Shown in pieces: positions 8,861 through 19,444 of a stretch of 64,000 bases of DNA. How positions within the stretch are numbered: the stretch's first letter is position 1; each line of letters starts with the position of its first letter. Position numbers and translations under genes: made by a program. The notes below the pieces were generated by a model. The model did no database searches. It was not told the origin of the DNA and was given only the letters and a program-made list of their open reading frames with translations. This DNA is from Spartinivicinus marinus (GTDB lineage: Bacteria > Pseudomonadota > Gammaproteobacteria > Pseudomonadales > Zooshikellaceae). The stretch spans positions 4,794,501-4,858,500 of the forward strand of contig NZ_JAPJZK010000001.1 of the NCBI RefSeq assembly GCF_026309355.1, in the 5' to 3' direction.

Positions 8861-9886
8861 GTGTACGAAGTCATTAAGTGGTGTGGAGACCATTTACAAC
8901 TATTGGATCAGCGTAAACTGCCTGTCCAGCAACAATATTTTTTATGCTATCAGGTAGCGGATGTCATTGATGCTATTAAGCTAATGGTCGTCAGAGGAGC
9001 ACCTGCTATTGGGATTACCGCAGCGTATGGGGCAGTGCTAGCTGCCAAACAACATGATACAGCTGAATTATTAAACACTTTAGACTCACTGGCTCAAGCC
9101 CGGCCAACTGCTGTTAATTTGCATTGGGCCGTTAAGCGAATGAAAAAGCGGGTTATTCATCACCAGGAAGGTCAATTAGATGAGTGTTTGTTAGCAGAGG
9201 CAAACGAGATTTTTCAGCAGGAAATCGTGGCTAACCAGCAAATGGCTGCCTATGGCGCTGAATTAATAGCCCAGTCTAATGCACCTTGTAATATCCTGAC
9301 TCATTGTAATACTGGTCGGCTGGCTACAGGAGGAAGTGGTACAGCATTAGGGGTGATTTGTCGTGCTTATCAGCAAGGGCTGATTAGTCAACTGTTTGTG
9401 GATGAAACTCGCCCTTGGCTGCAAGGTTCTCGGCTCACTTGTTGGGAGTTGCAGCAGGCAGACATTCCTTTCCAGCTTAATGTTGATGGTGCGGCTGCAC
9501 ATCTAATCAAAACTGAAAAGGTAAGCTGGGTAATAGTGGGAGCTGATCGGATAACGGCCAATGGGGATGTGGCTAATAAAATTGGTACCTACAGTTTAGC
9601 TGTGTTGGCTCGTTATCATCAGGCTAAGTTGATGGTGGTTGCTCCACTGTCAACGTGTGACTTATCCATGGCGAGTGGTAGTGATATTCCATTGGAACAT
9701 CGGGAAGCAACTGAGTTATGTTATTTAGCTGAACGGCAGTTGGCGCCTGATAACGTGGCTGTCAATAACCCAGTTTTTGATATTACCCCAGCTGAATTGG
9801 TGGACTTTATTGTGACTGAACGAGGTATTGTAGCTAATCCGACAGCGGAAAAATTGAAAAATCTGTTTGAGGCGTGTGCTGTTTAA
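8861..9886 (+). CDS. mtnA: S-methyl-5-thioribose-1-phosphate isomerase
   Basis: MtnA converts methylthioribose-1-phosphate to methylthioribulose-1-phosphate in methionine salvage. The 341-residue protein has RGAPAIGITAAYG near residue 50, the conserved HCNTGRLATGGSGTALG segment containing the catalytic Cys, and GADRITANGDVANKIGTY with the catalytic Asp. Start: GTG at 8861, decided by the strong GAAGGAG ribosome site at 8849-8855. It diverges from mtaD, and the pair performs successive parts of the same salvage branch. No terminator is evident; a 261-base gap leads to gyrA. Confidence 0.95.
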   Translation: MYEVIKWCGDHLQLLDQRKLPVQQQYFLCYQVADVIDAIKLMVVRGAPAIGITAAYGAVLAAKQHDTAELLNTLDSLAQARPTAVNLHWAVKRMKKRVIHHQEGQLDECLLAEANEIFQQEIVANQQMAAYGAELIAQSNAPCNILTHCNTGRLATGGSGTALGVICRAYQQGLISQLFVDETRPWLQGSRLTCWELQQADIPFQLNVDGAAAHLIKTEKVSWVIVGADRITANGDVANKIGTYSLAVLARYHQAKLMVVAPLSTCDLSMASGSDIPLEHREATELCYLAERQLAPDNVAVNNPVFDITPAELVDFIVTERGIVANPTAEKLKNLFEACAV

Positions 9887-10147
9887 AATTATTACTGGCC
9901 AGTCACTTCTGAAGAAACGATAAAAAGTCTGCAAATCATAGAGTTAGCCCGCTGCTATTGAATATACAGCGGCTATGATTTGAGGTATACTTGGCGTCCA
10001 TTTCTTATTGTTGAAAAACCGTTTTGTCATTTATCAAGCCAAGACTTTTTAACCTTATTTCTAAACAGTGCCGATGCCTGATCCTTATGTCGTTACAGGC
10101 GCAGTTGGCTTTTAGCTTGTACTCAAAATTAAGGAACGTATTCCATA

Positions 10148-12775
10148 ATGGGTGAAATTGCCAAAGAAGTCCTTCCAGTCAATATCGAAGATGAACTGAA
10201 GCAGTCCTATTTGGATTATGCGATGAGTGTAATTGTGGGGCGTGCCTTACCAGATGTTCGGGATGGCTTGAAGCCGGTTCATCGCCGTGTGTTATTTGCC
10301 ATGAGCGAGCTAAGCAATGACTGGAACAAACCGTATAAAAAATCTGCTCGGGTGGTGGGTGATGTCATTGGTAAATACCACCCTCATGGTGACTCTGCTG
10401 TATACGACACTATTGTCCGGTTAGCGCAACCTTTTTCAATGCGTTATACCTTGGTCGATGGGCAAGGGAACTTTGGTTCCGTTGATGGTGACTCGGCAGC
10501 AGCCATGCGTTATACCGAAATTCGCATGGAAAAGATTTCCCATGACATCATGGCGGATCTTGAAAAAGAAACCGTTGACTTTGTGCCAAACTATGACGGC
10601 TCTGAGCAGATTCCAGTCGTGATGCCTACTCGGATTCCTAATCTATTAGTTAATGGTTCGTCAGGTATCGCTGTAGGCATGGCGACCAATATTCCACCCC
10701 ATAACCTCAATGAAGTGGTTAATGCCTGCTTAGCATTGATAGAAAATCCAGAGTTAGATATTGATGGTTTAATGGAGTATGTTCCTGGCCCAGACTTCCC
10801 TACGGCAGCAACCATTAATGGCCGTGCAGGTATTTTACAGGCTTACCGCACTGGTCGGGGCCGAATTTATGTACGGGCTAAAGCTGATATTGAAGTTGAT
10901 GAAAAGAAAAATAAACAAACCATTATCATCACTGAAATTCCTTACCAATTAAATAAAGCTCGACTGATTGAGCGTATAGCCGAGTTAGTTAAAGAGAAAA
11001 AAATTGAAGGCATCACCGAAATTCGTGACGAGTCGGATAAAGACGGTATGCGAGTCGTTATTGAGCTGCGTCGTGGTGAGGTAGGTGAAGTTGTCTTAAA
11101 TAATCTGTATGCCCAAACCCAGCTTGAGTCTGTATTTGGGATAAATATGGTAGCACTGGTTGATGGCCAGCCTAAGCTACTAAACCTGAAAGAAATTTTA
11201 GAAGCCTTTGTTCGTCATCGCCGTGAAGTTGTCACTCGTCGTACAGTTTATGAACTGCGTAAAGCCAGAGAGCGTGGTCATATTTTAGAGGGGCAAGCAG
11301 TTGCATTATCTAACATTGACCCTGTTATTCAGTTAATAAAAGAATCACCCACACCAGCAGAGGCTAAACAAAAGTTAATTAATACCCCTTGGCAAGCAGG
11401 TTTAGTCCTGTCAATGCTGGATAAAGCAGGAGCAGACTCTTGTCGTCCTGATGAGCTACCCGCTCAATATGGTTTGCGTGATAACCATTATTACTTATCA
11501 CCTGTTCAAGCCCAAGCCATTCTAGACCTTCGCTTGCACAAGTTGACGGGGCTTGAGCATGATAAACTGCTGGAAGAATACAAGCAGTTGCTGGATAAGA
11601 TTGCTGAGCTTGGTTTGATTCTGGCTAGTCCTGAGCGCTTATTGGAAGTGATTCGTGAAGAGCTGGATGTGATCAAGGAAAGTTATGGTGATGAACGTCG
11701 GACTGTGATCACCAGTTCTCGTCAGGATTTAACCGTTGAGGATTTAATCACCGAAGAAGACATGGTGGTGACAATTTCTCATGGTGGCTACGCCAAAACG
11801 ACACCACTGGATACTTACCAAGCTCAACGGAGAGGTGGGCGAGGCAAGTCAGCGAGTGGGGTTAAAGATGAAGATTTTATTGAGCACTTGTTAGTTGCTA
11901 ACACCCATACCCAAATTTTGTGCTTCTCAACCAGAGGAAAGGTCTATTGGTTGAAAGTGTATGAAATTCCTCAAGCAACTCGTACTTCCCGTGGTCGTCC
12001 AGTCAATAATATTCTGCCGTTAGGAGAAGATGAGCGGATTTCAACGATTCTGCCGGTTGAAGAGTATAACGATGGCCACTTTGTCTTTATGGCAACATCT
12101 AAAGGTACTGTGAAGAAAACACCATTGGAGCAGTTTAGTCGCCCTCGCTCTTCAGGTTTAATTGCAGTAGATCTAGATGATGATGACCATCTAGTAGCAG
12201 CTGCTATTACTGATGGTGAAAGAGATGCCATGTTATTCAGTAGTGCGGGTAAAGCTATTCGCTTTAAAGAAGCAGATGTGCGAGCAATGGGCAGAACGGC
12301 CCGAGGTGTACGAGGTATTAAACTGCAAGAAGGCCAGCAAGTTATTTCATTGATTATTCCTGGTGAGACTGGCCAAGTGCTAACTGCCAGTGAAAATGGC
12401 TATGGAAAACGTACCCGTCTGGAAGACTTCCCTGTTTATGGTAGAGGTGGTCAGGGGGTTATTGCTATGCAAAGCAATGAGCGAAATGGCCCGTTAGTGG
12501 GAGCTACTTTGGTTGACGACGGTGATGAAATGATGCTGATCTCTGATCAGGGCACTTTAGTGAGAACCCGAGTAGACGAGATTTCTATATTAAGCCGAAA
12601 TACTCAGGGTGTTCGCTTAATTAAGCTGGCGGGCGATGAGCACTTGGTGGGTATTGAGCGAGTCGCTGAGCCTGGGGAAGTACCCGAGGATGATGAAGCT
12701 GATGATAATGTTATGGATACTGAGGCTACTGATGAAGCGGCAGGTCCTGAAGATGACTTGCCTGCTGATGAGTAG
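10148..12775 (+). CDS. gyrA: DNA gyrase subunit A
   Basis: GyrA is the breakage-reunion subunit of DNA gyrase, which introduces negative supercoils. The 875-residue protein is full length. The catalytic tyrosine is Tyr122 (AMRYTEIRM), and the quinolone-resistance region reads [11 protein letters not shown] with Ser83 and Asp87, the susceptible residues in E. coli numbering. The C-terminal beta-pinwheel starts after about residue 535 and carries the GyrA box [10 protein letters not shown]. The protein ends in an acidic tail rich in Asp and Glu, as in other gammaproteobacteria. A strong terminator follows directly. A TATACT sequence at 9986-9991 is a possible -10 element in the leader, but no convincing -35 was found. 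Confidence 0.98.
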   Translation: MGEIAKEVLPVNIEDELKQSYLDYAMSVIVGRALPDVRDGLKPVHRRVLFAMSELSNDWNKPYKKSARVVGDVIGKYHPHGDSAVYDTIVRLAQPFSMRYTLVDGQGNFGSVDGDSAAAMRYTEIRMEKISHDIMADLEKETVDFVPNYDGSEQIPVVMPTRIPNLLVNGSSGIAVGMATNIPPHNLNEVVNACLALIENPELDIDGLMEYVPGPDFPTAATINGRAGILQAYRTGRGRIYVRAKADIEVDEKKNKQTIIITEIPYQLNKARLIERIAELVKEKKIEGITEIRDESDKDGMRVVIELRRGEVGEVVLNNLYAQTQLESVFGINMVALVDGQPKLLNLKEILEAFVRHRREVVTRRTVYELRKARERGHILEGQAVALSNIDPVIQLIKESPTPAEAKQKLINTPWQAGLVLSMLDKAGADSCRPDELPAQYGLRDNHYYLSPVQAQAILDLRLHKLTGLEHDKLLEEYKQLLDKIAELGLILASPERLLEVIREELDVIKESYGDERRTVITSSRQDLTVEDLITEEDMVVTISHGGYAKTTPLDTYQAQRRGGRGKSASGVKDEDFIEHLLVANTHTQILCFSTRGKVYWLKVYEIPQATRTSRGRPVNNILPLGEDERISTILPVEEYNDGHFVFMATSKGTVKKTPLEQFSRPRSSGLIAVDLDDDDHLVAAAITDGERDAMLFSSAGKAIRFKEADVRAMGRTARGVRGIKLQEGQQVISLIIPGETGQVLTASENGYGKRTRLEDFPVYGRGGQGVIAMQSNERNGPLVGATLVDDGDEMMLISDQGTLVRTRVDEISILSRNTQGVRLIKLAGDEHLVGIERVAEPGEVPEDDEADDNVMDTEATDEAAGPEDDLPADE

Positions 12776-12794
12776 CAGCTAATTGCAAGTTGAA

Positions 12795-12823
12795 TAAGGG
12801 CCAGAATACTGGCCCTTTATTTT
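12795..12823 (+). terminator. Intrinsic terminator after gyrA
   Basis: A perfect 9-base stem AAGGGCCAG (12795-12803) and CTGGCCCTT (12808-12816) with an AATA loop is followed by T-rich sequence (TATTTTT). It starts 20 bases after the gyrA stop codon. This is a textbook rho-independent terminator and separates gyrA from the serC operon. Confidence 0.93.
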
Positions 12824-12941
12824 TGAGTTGCCCTAACTATACGTTGGATAGTGTCGTCTTAGCTTTTATGGCTGTCTCCATTAATTGGGTAACAACTAAA
12901 TAAAGTGCTTGGGTGTTTACCTTCTGAGGAGTAATACGTTT

Positions 12942-14024
12942 ATGAGCCGTGCTTTTAATTTTTGCTCAGGTCCAGCCTCGATGCCTGAGGCAGTTTTGGC
13001 GCAGGCACAACAGGAGTTGTTGGATTGGCAGGGAAGGGGGGTTTCAGTGATGGAGGTGAGTCATCGCAGCCCTGAATTTGTTACTGTGGTCGAAGAAGCT
13101 GAGCAAGACTTGCGTGATTTAATGGCAATACCTGATGAGTATGCGGTTTTATTCATGCAAGGTGGAGCAACAGCTCAGTTTGCGACAATTCCAATGAATC
13201 TGCTGGGTAGTAAGCAGCAAATGGATTATGTAGATACTGGTGTTTGGTCGCAAAAAGCGAGTAAAGAGGCTGCTCGTTATGGGGAAGTAAATATTGTTGC
13301 TTCTGCTAAAGAAAATAACTACAGCAAAATTCCTGAAATGGCTGAGTGGCGACTTAACCCACAAGCAGCTTACCTCCACTATACCCCTAATGAGACGATT
13401 AATGGGGTTGAATTTGCCTGGGTACCGGAAACAGGTGAAGTACCTTTAGTGGCGGATATGTCATCCTCTATTCTTTCTCGACCCATTGATGTTAGTCAGT
13501 TTGGTTTAATTTATGCTGGAGCACAGAAAAATATTGGGCCTGCGGGTTTGGTAGTGATTATTGTAAAAAAATCCCTATTTGGTAATGCATTGCCTATTAC
13601 ACCTTCGATAATGAATTATGAGCAAGTGGCCAAGCAACAGTCTATGTTAAATACGCCGCCGAGTTTTGCAATTTATTTAGCGGGATTGGTATTTAAATGG
13701 CTGAAGCAGCAAGGGGGAGTGGCTGCAATGGAAGCACTTAATCAGCGTAAAGCAGAAAAGCTTTATCAATTTATTGATCAAAGCAGCTTTTATCAGAACC
13801 CAGTAGACGTCAGCTGCCGCTCTTGGATGAATATTCCATTTACCCTGGCTGATGATAAGCTGGATAAGCAGTTTTTAGTCGAAGCAGAAGCAAACCAGTT
13901 ATTAAACTTAAAAGGCCACCGGTTGGTAGGCGGAATGCGCGCTAGCCTTTATAATGCAATTCCTGAGCAGGCTGTTGATGCCCTCATTGAGTACATGAAA
14001 GACTTTGAGCAACGTTGTGGTTAA
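12942..14024 (+). CDS. serC: Phosphoserine aminotransferase
   Basis: SerC transaminates 3-phosphohydroxypyruvate to phosphoserine (serine synthesis) and also acts in pyridoxal phosphate synthesis. The 360-residue product opens with the diagnostic RAFNFCSGPASMPEAVL and contains the PLP-lysine region IYAGAQKNIGPAG. It ends with the NLKGHRLVGGMRASLYNA segment typical of SerC. The ATG at 12942 is chosen because GAGGAG lies at 12926-12931; an in-frame start at 12909 has no ribosome site. It is the first gene of the serC-pheA-hisC-tyrA/aroA-cmk block, with pheA starting 5 bases after its stop. Confidence 0.97.
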   Translation: MSRAFNFCSGPASMPEAVLAQAQQELLDWQGRGVSVMEVSHRSPEFVTVVEEAEQDLRDLMAIPDEYAVLFMQGGATAQFATIPMNLLGSKQQMDYVDTGVWSQKASKEAARYGEVNIVASAKENNYSKIPEMAEWRLNPQAAYLHYTPNETINGVEFAWVPETGEVPLVADMSSSILSRPIDVSQFGLIYAGAQKNIGPAGLVVIIVKKSLFGNALPITPSIMNYEQVAKQQSMLNTPPSFAIYLAGLVFKWLKQQGGVAAMEALNQRKAEKLYQFIDQSSFYQNPVDVSCRSWMNIPFTLADDKLDKQFLVEAEANQLLNLKGHRLVGGMRASLYNAIPEQAVDALIEYMKDFEQRCG

Positions 14025-14029
14025 CCATT

Positions 14030-15124
14030 ATGTCTGAAGAATCAGCAAAAAATTTAAAAGCATTGCGTGAAAAAATAGATGATATTGATCATAAAATCTT
14101 AACTTTGATTAGTGAACGTGCTAACTGTGCTCAGCAAGTGGCTAAGGTTAAGAAGACATTTAATGCAGATGCTTTTTTTTATCGGCCAGAACGGGAAGCT
14201 CAAGTATTACGCAGTGTAATGGATAGTAACCAGGGACCATTAAATGATGAAGAAATGGCTCGGTTGTTCCGTGAAATTATGTCTGCCTGTTTGGCGCTGG
14301 AGCAACCAATTAAAGTGGCTTATTTAGGCCCTGAAGGTACCTTTACTCAAGCTGCAGCTTTGAAACATTTTGGCCAGTCGGCAATTAGTATTCCAATGTC
14401 AGCTATTGATGAGGTTTTCCGTGAGGTAGAAGCAGGTGCTGTGAATTACGGTGTAGTGCCAGTTGAAAACTCCACTGAAGGGGTGATCAATCACACCCTA
14501 GATAGCTTTATTGGCTCTCCCTTGCAAATATGTGGTGAGGTTGAGTTGAGAATTCATCATCACTTGCTCATTGCTGATACAACGAAAAAAGACAAAATCT
14601 CTCGTATTTATTCTCATGCGCAGTCATTTGCCCAGTGCCGTAAATGGTTGGACTCTCATTATCCTCATGCGGAGCGGATAGCTGTCAATAGTAATGCTGA
14701 AGCTGCCAAGCGAATTAAGTCGGAGTGGCACTCTGCTGCTATTGCTGGTGATATGGCAGCAGAATTATATAGTTTAGAAAAAATCTCAGAAAAAATTGAA
14801 GATCGCCCAGACAACTCAACTCGATTTTTAATTATTGGTAATCAAGCTGTGCCTGCCAGTGGTGATGATAAAACTTCTATAGTAGTTGCCATGCGTAACC
14901 AGCCTGGAGCGCTTCATGCGTTACTTGAACCATTCCATACCCATAATGTGGACTTAACTCGAGTGGAAACTCGTCCCTCAACCAGCGGCACGTGGAATTA
15001 TGTTTTCTTTATCGACTTTATTGGACATATTGATAATGAAGACGTGAGCAAAGTATTAGTAGAGGTAGGTCGCCGAGCATCTGAGTTGAAGGTATTGGGG
15101 TCTTATCCTAAAGGGGTTTTATAA
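14030..15124 (+). CDS. pheA: Bifunctional chorismate mutase / prephenate dehydratase (P-protein)
   Basis: The protein makes phenylpyruvate from chorismate for phenylalanine synthesis. At 364 residues it has three parts: an AroQ chorismate mutase helix bundle (about 1-90, with LREKIDDIDHKILTLISER), the prephenate dehydratase domain (about 95-270, with AYLGPEGTFTQAA, VENSTEGVINHTLD and the TRF motif in DNSTRFLIIG), and a C-terminal ACT regulatory domain (about 280-360) with LTRVETRPS, the usual site for phenylalanine feedback. It lies 5 bases after serC in the conserved aromatic block. The start at 14030 is favoured because residues upstream of it do not resemble the family. Confidence 0.97.
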   Translation: MSEESAKNLKALREKIDDIDHKILTLISERANCAQQVAKVKKTFNADAFFYRPEREAQVLRSVMDSNQGPLNDEEMARLFREIMSACLALEQPIKVAYLGPEGTFTQAAALKHFGQSAISIPMSAIDEVFREVEAGAVNYGVVPVENSTEGVINHTLDSFIGSPLQICGEVELRIHHHLLIADTTKKDKISRIYSHAQSFAQCRKWLDSHYPHAERIAVNSNAEAAKRIKSEWHSAAIAGDMAAELYSLEKISEKIEDRPDNSTRFLIIGNQAVPASGDDKTSIVVAMRNQPGALHALLEPFHTHNVDLTRVETRPSTSGTWNYVFFIDFIGHIDNEDVSKVLVEVGRRASELKVLGSYPKGVL

Positions 15125-15148
15125 ATAAAAAATTAAGGAAGTGAATTC

Positions 15149-16258
15149 ATGGTATGTGATGTAGAAGTGTTAACCAGAGCAGGGGTGCGTACGATTCACC
15201 CCTACCAGCCAGGTAAACCTATTGATGAATTGGCTCGTGAGCTTGGCTTGGAGCCTGCCAATATTATTAAATTGGCCAGTAATGAGAACCCACTAGGTCC
15301 GTCGCCAAAAGTATTAACTGCAATTGAGTCTGCCGCTACTGAGCTTAGCCGTTACCCAGATGGTAATGGCTTTGTTTTAAAGCGTGCTCTTGCTGAAAAA
15401 TATGGTATTCAACAAGAGCAAATTACGTTGGGTAATGGTTCTAATGATGTGTTGGAGCTTATTGCTCGGGCATTTGCAGGACCAGGTGATGAGGTAATTT
15501 TTTCTGAGTATGCTTTTGTGGTTTATCCTCATGCTACCAAAGCAGTAGAGGCTACGCCTGTAGTTGTTCCTGCTGTAAACTGGGGGCATGACTTAACCGC
15601 TATGGCTAATGCCGTGACGAAAAAAACCAAGCTGATTTTTGTTGCCAATCCTAATAACCCAACGGGCACTTGGTTTAGTAAAGAAGCGCTTAAGGCTTTT
15701 TTAGACAAGGTTCCTAGCCAAGTAATTGTTGTGCTGGACGAAGCCTACATAGAGTATGTTGACGACCCTAACTTCCCAAATGGATTGGACTACTTAAGCC
15801 TATACCCTAATTTGGTGGTTACCCGTACTTTCTCTAAAGCCTATGGTTTAGCTGGTCTAAGAGTGGGCTATGGTCTTTCATCACCGGCAGTTGCTAACAT
15901 TTTAAACCGTCTTCGTCAGGCATTTAATGTAAACAGCCTGGCGCTTGTCGCAGCCGCAGCTGCATTAGCAGACCACCAGTATTTAGTCGACTCGATTGCT
16001 ATTAATCAGCAGGGTATGGCGCAATTAGAGGCAGGTTTTGCTGAGCTGGGTTTAAGCTATATTTCATCAAAAGGTAATTTTGTTGCGGTGGAAGTGGGAG
16101 CACAAAGCCAGGTTATTTATCAACAGCTGTTGGCTGAGGGAGTTATCGTACGCCCAGTAGCGAATTATCAGATGCCAAATCATTTGAGAGTGAGTATTGG
16201 ATTACCTGAGGAAAACCAGCGGCTGTTAACGGTGCTTAAACAGGTGATTGCTGTCTGA
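15149..16258 (+). CDS. hisC: Histidinol-phosphate / aromatic aminotransferase
   Basis: A class I/II PLP-dependent aminotransferase of 369 residues. Conserved features are IKLASNENPLGPSPKV, the VANPNNPTG motif, LDEAYIEY and the PLP-lysine motif TFSKAYGLAGLRVGYG. In Pseudomonas the gene at this place is hisC2, which acts on histidinol phosphate and probably also on aromatic keto acids or arogenate. Its place between pheA and the tyrA-aroA fusion supports a role in tyrosine and phenylalanine synthesis. Whether a second hisC exists in a his operon elsewhere cannot be seen here. Confidence 0.93.
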   Translation: MVCDVEVLTRAGVRTIHPYQPGKPIDELARELGLEPANIIKLASNENPLGPSPKVLTAIESAATELSRYPDGNGFVLKRALAEKYGIQQEQITLGNGSNDVLELIARAFAGPGDEVIFSEYAFVVYPHATKAVEATPVVVPAVNWGHDLTAMANAVTKKTKLIFVANPNNPTGTWFSKEALKAFLDKVPSQVIVVLDEAYIEYVDDPNFPNGLDYLSLYPNLVVTRTFSKAYGLAGLRVGYGLSSPAVANILNRLRQAFNVNSLALVAAAAALADHQYLVDSIAINQQGMAQLEAGFAELGLSYISSKGNFVAVEVGAQSQVIYQQLLAEGVIVRPVANYQMPNHLRVSIGLPEENQRLLTVLKQVIAV

Positions 16259-16342
16259 AGTCTATTTCTGCTGACTCTTGTATCGATGCAGTAAGTTTAA
16301 TTTTAGTTATCAGCCAAAGCGTTGGCTTTATCCCTTTATTTT

Positions 16343-18565
16343 ATGAATAAATCCGTAACACTATCAGAGTCTGTTGTACTCATTGTTGGTTTGGGCCTGA
16401 TTGGTGGCTCGGTTGCCAAAGCTGTTAAAGCAAATCAAATATGCGGCCGGGTGATTGCCTGTGACTGTGATGAGCAAGCACTTAAACTGGCTAAAGTAAA
16501 AGACATTATTGACGACTATTACCTTGATTTGTCTGAGGCGGTTGCGCAAGCCGACCTGATTGTGTTGGCTGTACCTATTTTAAGCATGGAAGGTATTTTT
16601 ACAGCCATCAAAGGGTGTGATTTTACTGGAAAAATAATCACTGATGTGGGTAGTGTTAAAAATAATATCTTAACTGCTATGGAGCAGGTTTTTGGCCAGC
16701 TGCTTCCCCAATATATACCAGGGCATCCTATTGCGGGATCAGAGCAAAGCGGAGTGATGGCAGCGAAAGCAGATTTATTTGCAAATCATAAGGTAATTCT
16801 AACGCCCCACGCTTTTTCAGATAAGCAGGCAGTGACAATTATTGCTGCTTTATGGGAAAAAATGGGGGCAGAAGTTTTATTAATGGATGTTCAGCGCCAT
16901 GATGAAGTGCTGGCTGTGACTAGCCATCTTCCCCATTTGCTAGCGTTTTCACTGGTTGATACCTTGGCTACTGAGCGAGATAACCAGGAGATTTTTCGCT
17001 ACGCAGCGGGTGGCTTCAGAGATTTTACTCGTATTGCCGCCAGTGATCCCACCATGTGGCATGATATTTTTGTAGCAAATAAAGCAGCTGTTCTCCAAGC
17101 ACTCAATGATTTCACTGACGGCCTTGAAAAATTAAAAGTGGCCGTTCAAACAGGAAACAGCCAATATATGAAAGGTGTTTTTACTCGAGCTAAAGTCGCT
17201 CGGGAACACTTTTCTAAAATGTTGGCACGAAAAGCATATCTAGAACCTATGAAGCAACAAAGTCTCGTTTATTGTTCAAAGCCTGCTAGTTGTTTGACTG
17301 GCACTATCCGTGTACCTGGAGACAAGTCTATTTCCCACCGCTCGATTATTTTGGGCTCACTGGCTGAGGGAACAACTCAAGTCAGTGGTTTTTTAGAAGG
17401 CGAAGATAGCCTTGCCACTTTGCAAGCATTTCGTGATATGGGAGTAGTGATAGAAGGTCCTCATCAAGGTAAAGTGACAATTGATGGTGTAGGGCTTCAC
17501 GGTTTGAAGCCTGCACCAGGGCCTCTGTATTTAGGGAATTCTGGCACAGCCATGCGGTTGTTTGCTGGTTTAATGGCTGCGCAGTCTTTTAATGTCACAT
17601 TGGCAGGGGATGAGTCCTTATCAAAACGGCCAATGGAGCGAGTGGGTAATCCTCTCAGATCAATGGGGGCAGTGATTGATACAGAAGCAGGCGGCACACC
17701 GCCCTTAAAAATCAGTGGTGGCCAGCAGCTTAAAGGTATTAAGTATAATATGCCAATGGCCAGTGCTCAGGTGAAGTCCTGCTTACTATTGGCTGGCATG
17801 TATGCAGAAGGGATTACTGAAGTGACTGAACCTGCACCGACTCGTGATCACACAGAACGTATGCTACAAGGCTTTGGTTACCCAGTAGAGGTGGTGGGTG
17901 ACAGTATTCGTATAACAGGTGGGGGCAAATTGTCTGCCGCAGATATTGAAGTGCCTTCTGATATTTCTTCAGCAGCGTTTTTTATGGTAGCTGCTTCCAT
18001 AACGTCAGACTCAGATTTGCTGATTGAGCATGTTGGAATAAACCCAACTCGAATTGGTGTGATTAATATTTTAAAAGCCATGGGGGCGGACTTAACCCTT
18101 AAAAATGAACGGATGGTGGGTGGCGAGCCCGTTGCCGATATTCAAGTAAAACATGCGAAGCTTAAGGGAATTGAAATACCCCAAGATCAAGTGCCACTTG
18201 CGATTGATGAATTTCCCGTATTGTTTGTGGCTGCTGCTTGTGCCGAAGGAAAAACAGTCTTACGTGGCGCTGAAGAGCTAAGAGTTAAAGAAAGTGATCG
18301 AATTCAGGCCATGGCTGATGGCTTACAAGCTCTTGGGGTAAACGCTACAGCACTGCCTGATGGTATTGAAATTGTGGGTGGTTCAATTACTGGTGGTGAA
18401 GTAGATAGTTTAGGCGATCATCGGATAGCAATGGCCTTTGCTGTAGCTGGGCTGGTTGCTCAAGGTGCAATCGTGATAAAAGACTGCGCCAATGTGGCTA
18501 CTTCATTCCCAAATTTTATTGAGTTGGCTCAGGCATCTGGCTTTAACCTGACTGTTGAAGGCTAA
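16343..18565 (+). CDS. aroA: Fused prephenate dehydrogenase / 3-phosphoshikimate 1-carboxyvinyltransferase
   Basis: A natural fusion of 740 residues. Residues about 1-295 are TyrA-like prephenate dehydrogenase, with the NAD-binding GLGLIGGS motif and the GHPIAGSEQSG active-site segment. Residues about 305-740 are EPSP synthase, with GDKSISHRSIILGSLAEG, LGNSGTAMRL, the LRVKESDRI motif and DHRIAMAFAV. The same fusion is known at this locus in Pseudomonas. It links the penultimate shikimate-pathway step with tyrosine synthesis. Start: ATG at 16343; an in-frame start at 16322 is not supported by homology. The stop codon is followed after 3 bases by the cmk start, so translation is probably coupled. 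Confidence 0.96.
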   Translation: MNKSVTLSESVVLIVGLGLIGGSVAKAVKANQICGRVIACDCDEQALKLAKVKDIIDDYYLDLSEAVAQADLIVLAVPILSMEGIFTAIKGCDFTGKIITDVGSVKNNILTAMEQVFGQLLPQYIPGHPIAGSEQSGVMAAKADLFANHKVILTPHAFSDKQAVTIIAALWEKMGAEVLLMDVQRHDEVLAVTSHLPHLLAFSLVDTLATERDNQEIFRYAAGGFRDFTRIAASDPTMWHDIFVANKAAVLQALNDFTDGLEKLKVAVQTGNSQYMKGVFTRAKVAREHFSKMLARKAYLEPMKQQSLVYCSKPASCLTGTIRVPGDKSISHRSIILGSLAEGTTQVSGFLEGEDSLATLQAFRDMGVVIEGPHQGKVTIDGVGLHGLKPAPGPLYLGNSGTAMRLFAGLMAAQSFNVTLAGDESLSKRPMERVGNPLRSMGAVIDTEAGGTPPLKISGGQQLKGIKYNMPMASAQVKSCLLLAGMYAEGITEVTEPAPTRDHTERMLQGFGYPVEVVGDSIRITGGGKLSAADIEVPSDISSAAFFMVAASITSDSDLLIEHVGINPTRIGVINILKAMGADLTLKNERMVGGEPVADIQVKHAKLKGIEIPQDQVPLAIDEFPVLFVAAACAEGKTVLRGAEELRVKESDRIQAMADGLQALGVNATALPDGIEIVGGSITGGEVDSLGDHRIAMAFAVAGLVAQGAIVIKDCANVATSFPNFIELAQASGFNLTVEG

Positions 18566-18568
18566 GTG

Positions 18569-19264
18569 ATGGCAGATTTGTATTTTACCAAAGTGCCAGT
18601 CATAACAATCGACGGGCCCAGTGGTTCAGGAAAAGGCACAGTGGCTTCATTGTTGGCTAATCAGCTTGGCTGGCATTTGTTAGATAGTGGCTCTTTATAT
18701 CGCTTAACTGCATTAGCTGCTCAAATTCATGGGGTTGACCTTGCTGATGAAGATAACTTAAAAGTGTTGGCTGCTCATTTAGATGTGCAATTTGTGGCTG
18801 CAACAGAAACTGAATCAGCCAAAATTATTCTAGAAGGTGAGCGAGTAGAGCGTGCAATACGTGCAGAAGATATCAGCTTACTGGCATCCCAAGTTGCGGC
18901 ATTAACGCAAGTTAGACAAGCATTATTGGAGCGTCAACGGGCTTTTGCTGAAGCTCCTGGGTTGGTGGCTGATGGGCGTGATATGGGGACAGTTGTGTTT
19001 CCCAAGGCGCCCTTAAAAATTTATCTAACCGCATCAGCAGAGGTTCGTGCTGAAAGGCGCTTTAGGCAATTGAAAGAATCTGGTTTTAGTGCTAACATTG
19101 ATCAGATTTTAGAAGATATTTGTGCTCGGGATGAGCGCGATATGAAGCGAGCAACTGCTCCATTAAAGCCTGCGGAAGACGCTATTATAATTGATACGTC
19201 TAGGCTAACCATTACTGAAGTTGTAACAAAAGTGATGGCTGAAGTGGAAGCTAGAGGCTTGTAA
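18569..19264 (+). CDS. cmk: Cytidylate kinase
   Basis: Cmk phosphorylates CMP and dCMP. The 231-residue protein has the P-loop GPSGSGKGT, the [15 protein letters not shown] nucleoside-binding segment, [14 protein letters not shown] and the ERRFRQL lid region. It starts at ATG 18569, 3 bases after the aroA stop (a GTG at 18566 is an alternative start), and is followed by a strong hairpin terminator before rpsA. The cmk-rpsA order is conserved very widely in gammaproteobacteria. Confidence 0.96.
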   Translation: MADLYFTKVPVITIDGPSGSGKGTVASLLANQLGWHLLDSGSLYRLTALAAQIHGVDLADEDNLKVLAAHLDVQFVAATETESAKIILEGERVERAIRAEDISLLASQVAALTQVRQALLERQRAFAEAPGLVADGRDMGTVVFPKAPLKIYLTASAEVRAERRFRQLKESGFSANIDQILEDICARDERDMKRATAPLKPAEDAIIIDTSRLTITEVVTKVMAEVEARGL

Positions 19265-19289
19265 AGGTTTATACAATAGCTTTACCGGG

Positions 19290-19336
19290 GGCGGTAGTAA
19301 GGATTCCAGTGATACTTACTACCGCCTTATATTTTT
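19290..19336 (+). terminator. Intrinsic terminator or attenuator between cmk and rpsA
   Basis: A perfect 12-base stem, GGCGGTAGTAAG (19290-19301) and CTTACTACCGCC (19315-19326), has a 13-base loop and is followed by TTATATTTTT. It lies 25 bases after cmk and 108 bases before rpsA, so it can end the serC-cmk transcript. If rpsA is partly read from upstream, it would act as an attenuator. The left arm begins GGCGGTAG, like an ops element, but the base-paired context explains it better. Confidence 0.9.
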
Positions 19337-19444
19337 AATTACCCCGTATTAGCTGGAAATGCGGTTTGTCATCCAGTTTATCTAACCATTTTTTGTTCTG
19401 GGAGATACAGGTGACATTATCAATTGATTTATGTAGGAATGAGT

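Noticed and set aside
9949-9972. Inverted repeat CCGCTG/CAGCGG before gyrA as a terminator for mtnA
   Set aside because: The stem is only six bases with a long loop and no T tract follows.
19290-19301. GGCGGTAGTAAG before rpsA as a second ops element
   Set aside because: It is one arm of a perfect 12-base terminator stem, and no polysaccharide operon follows.
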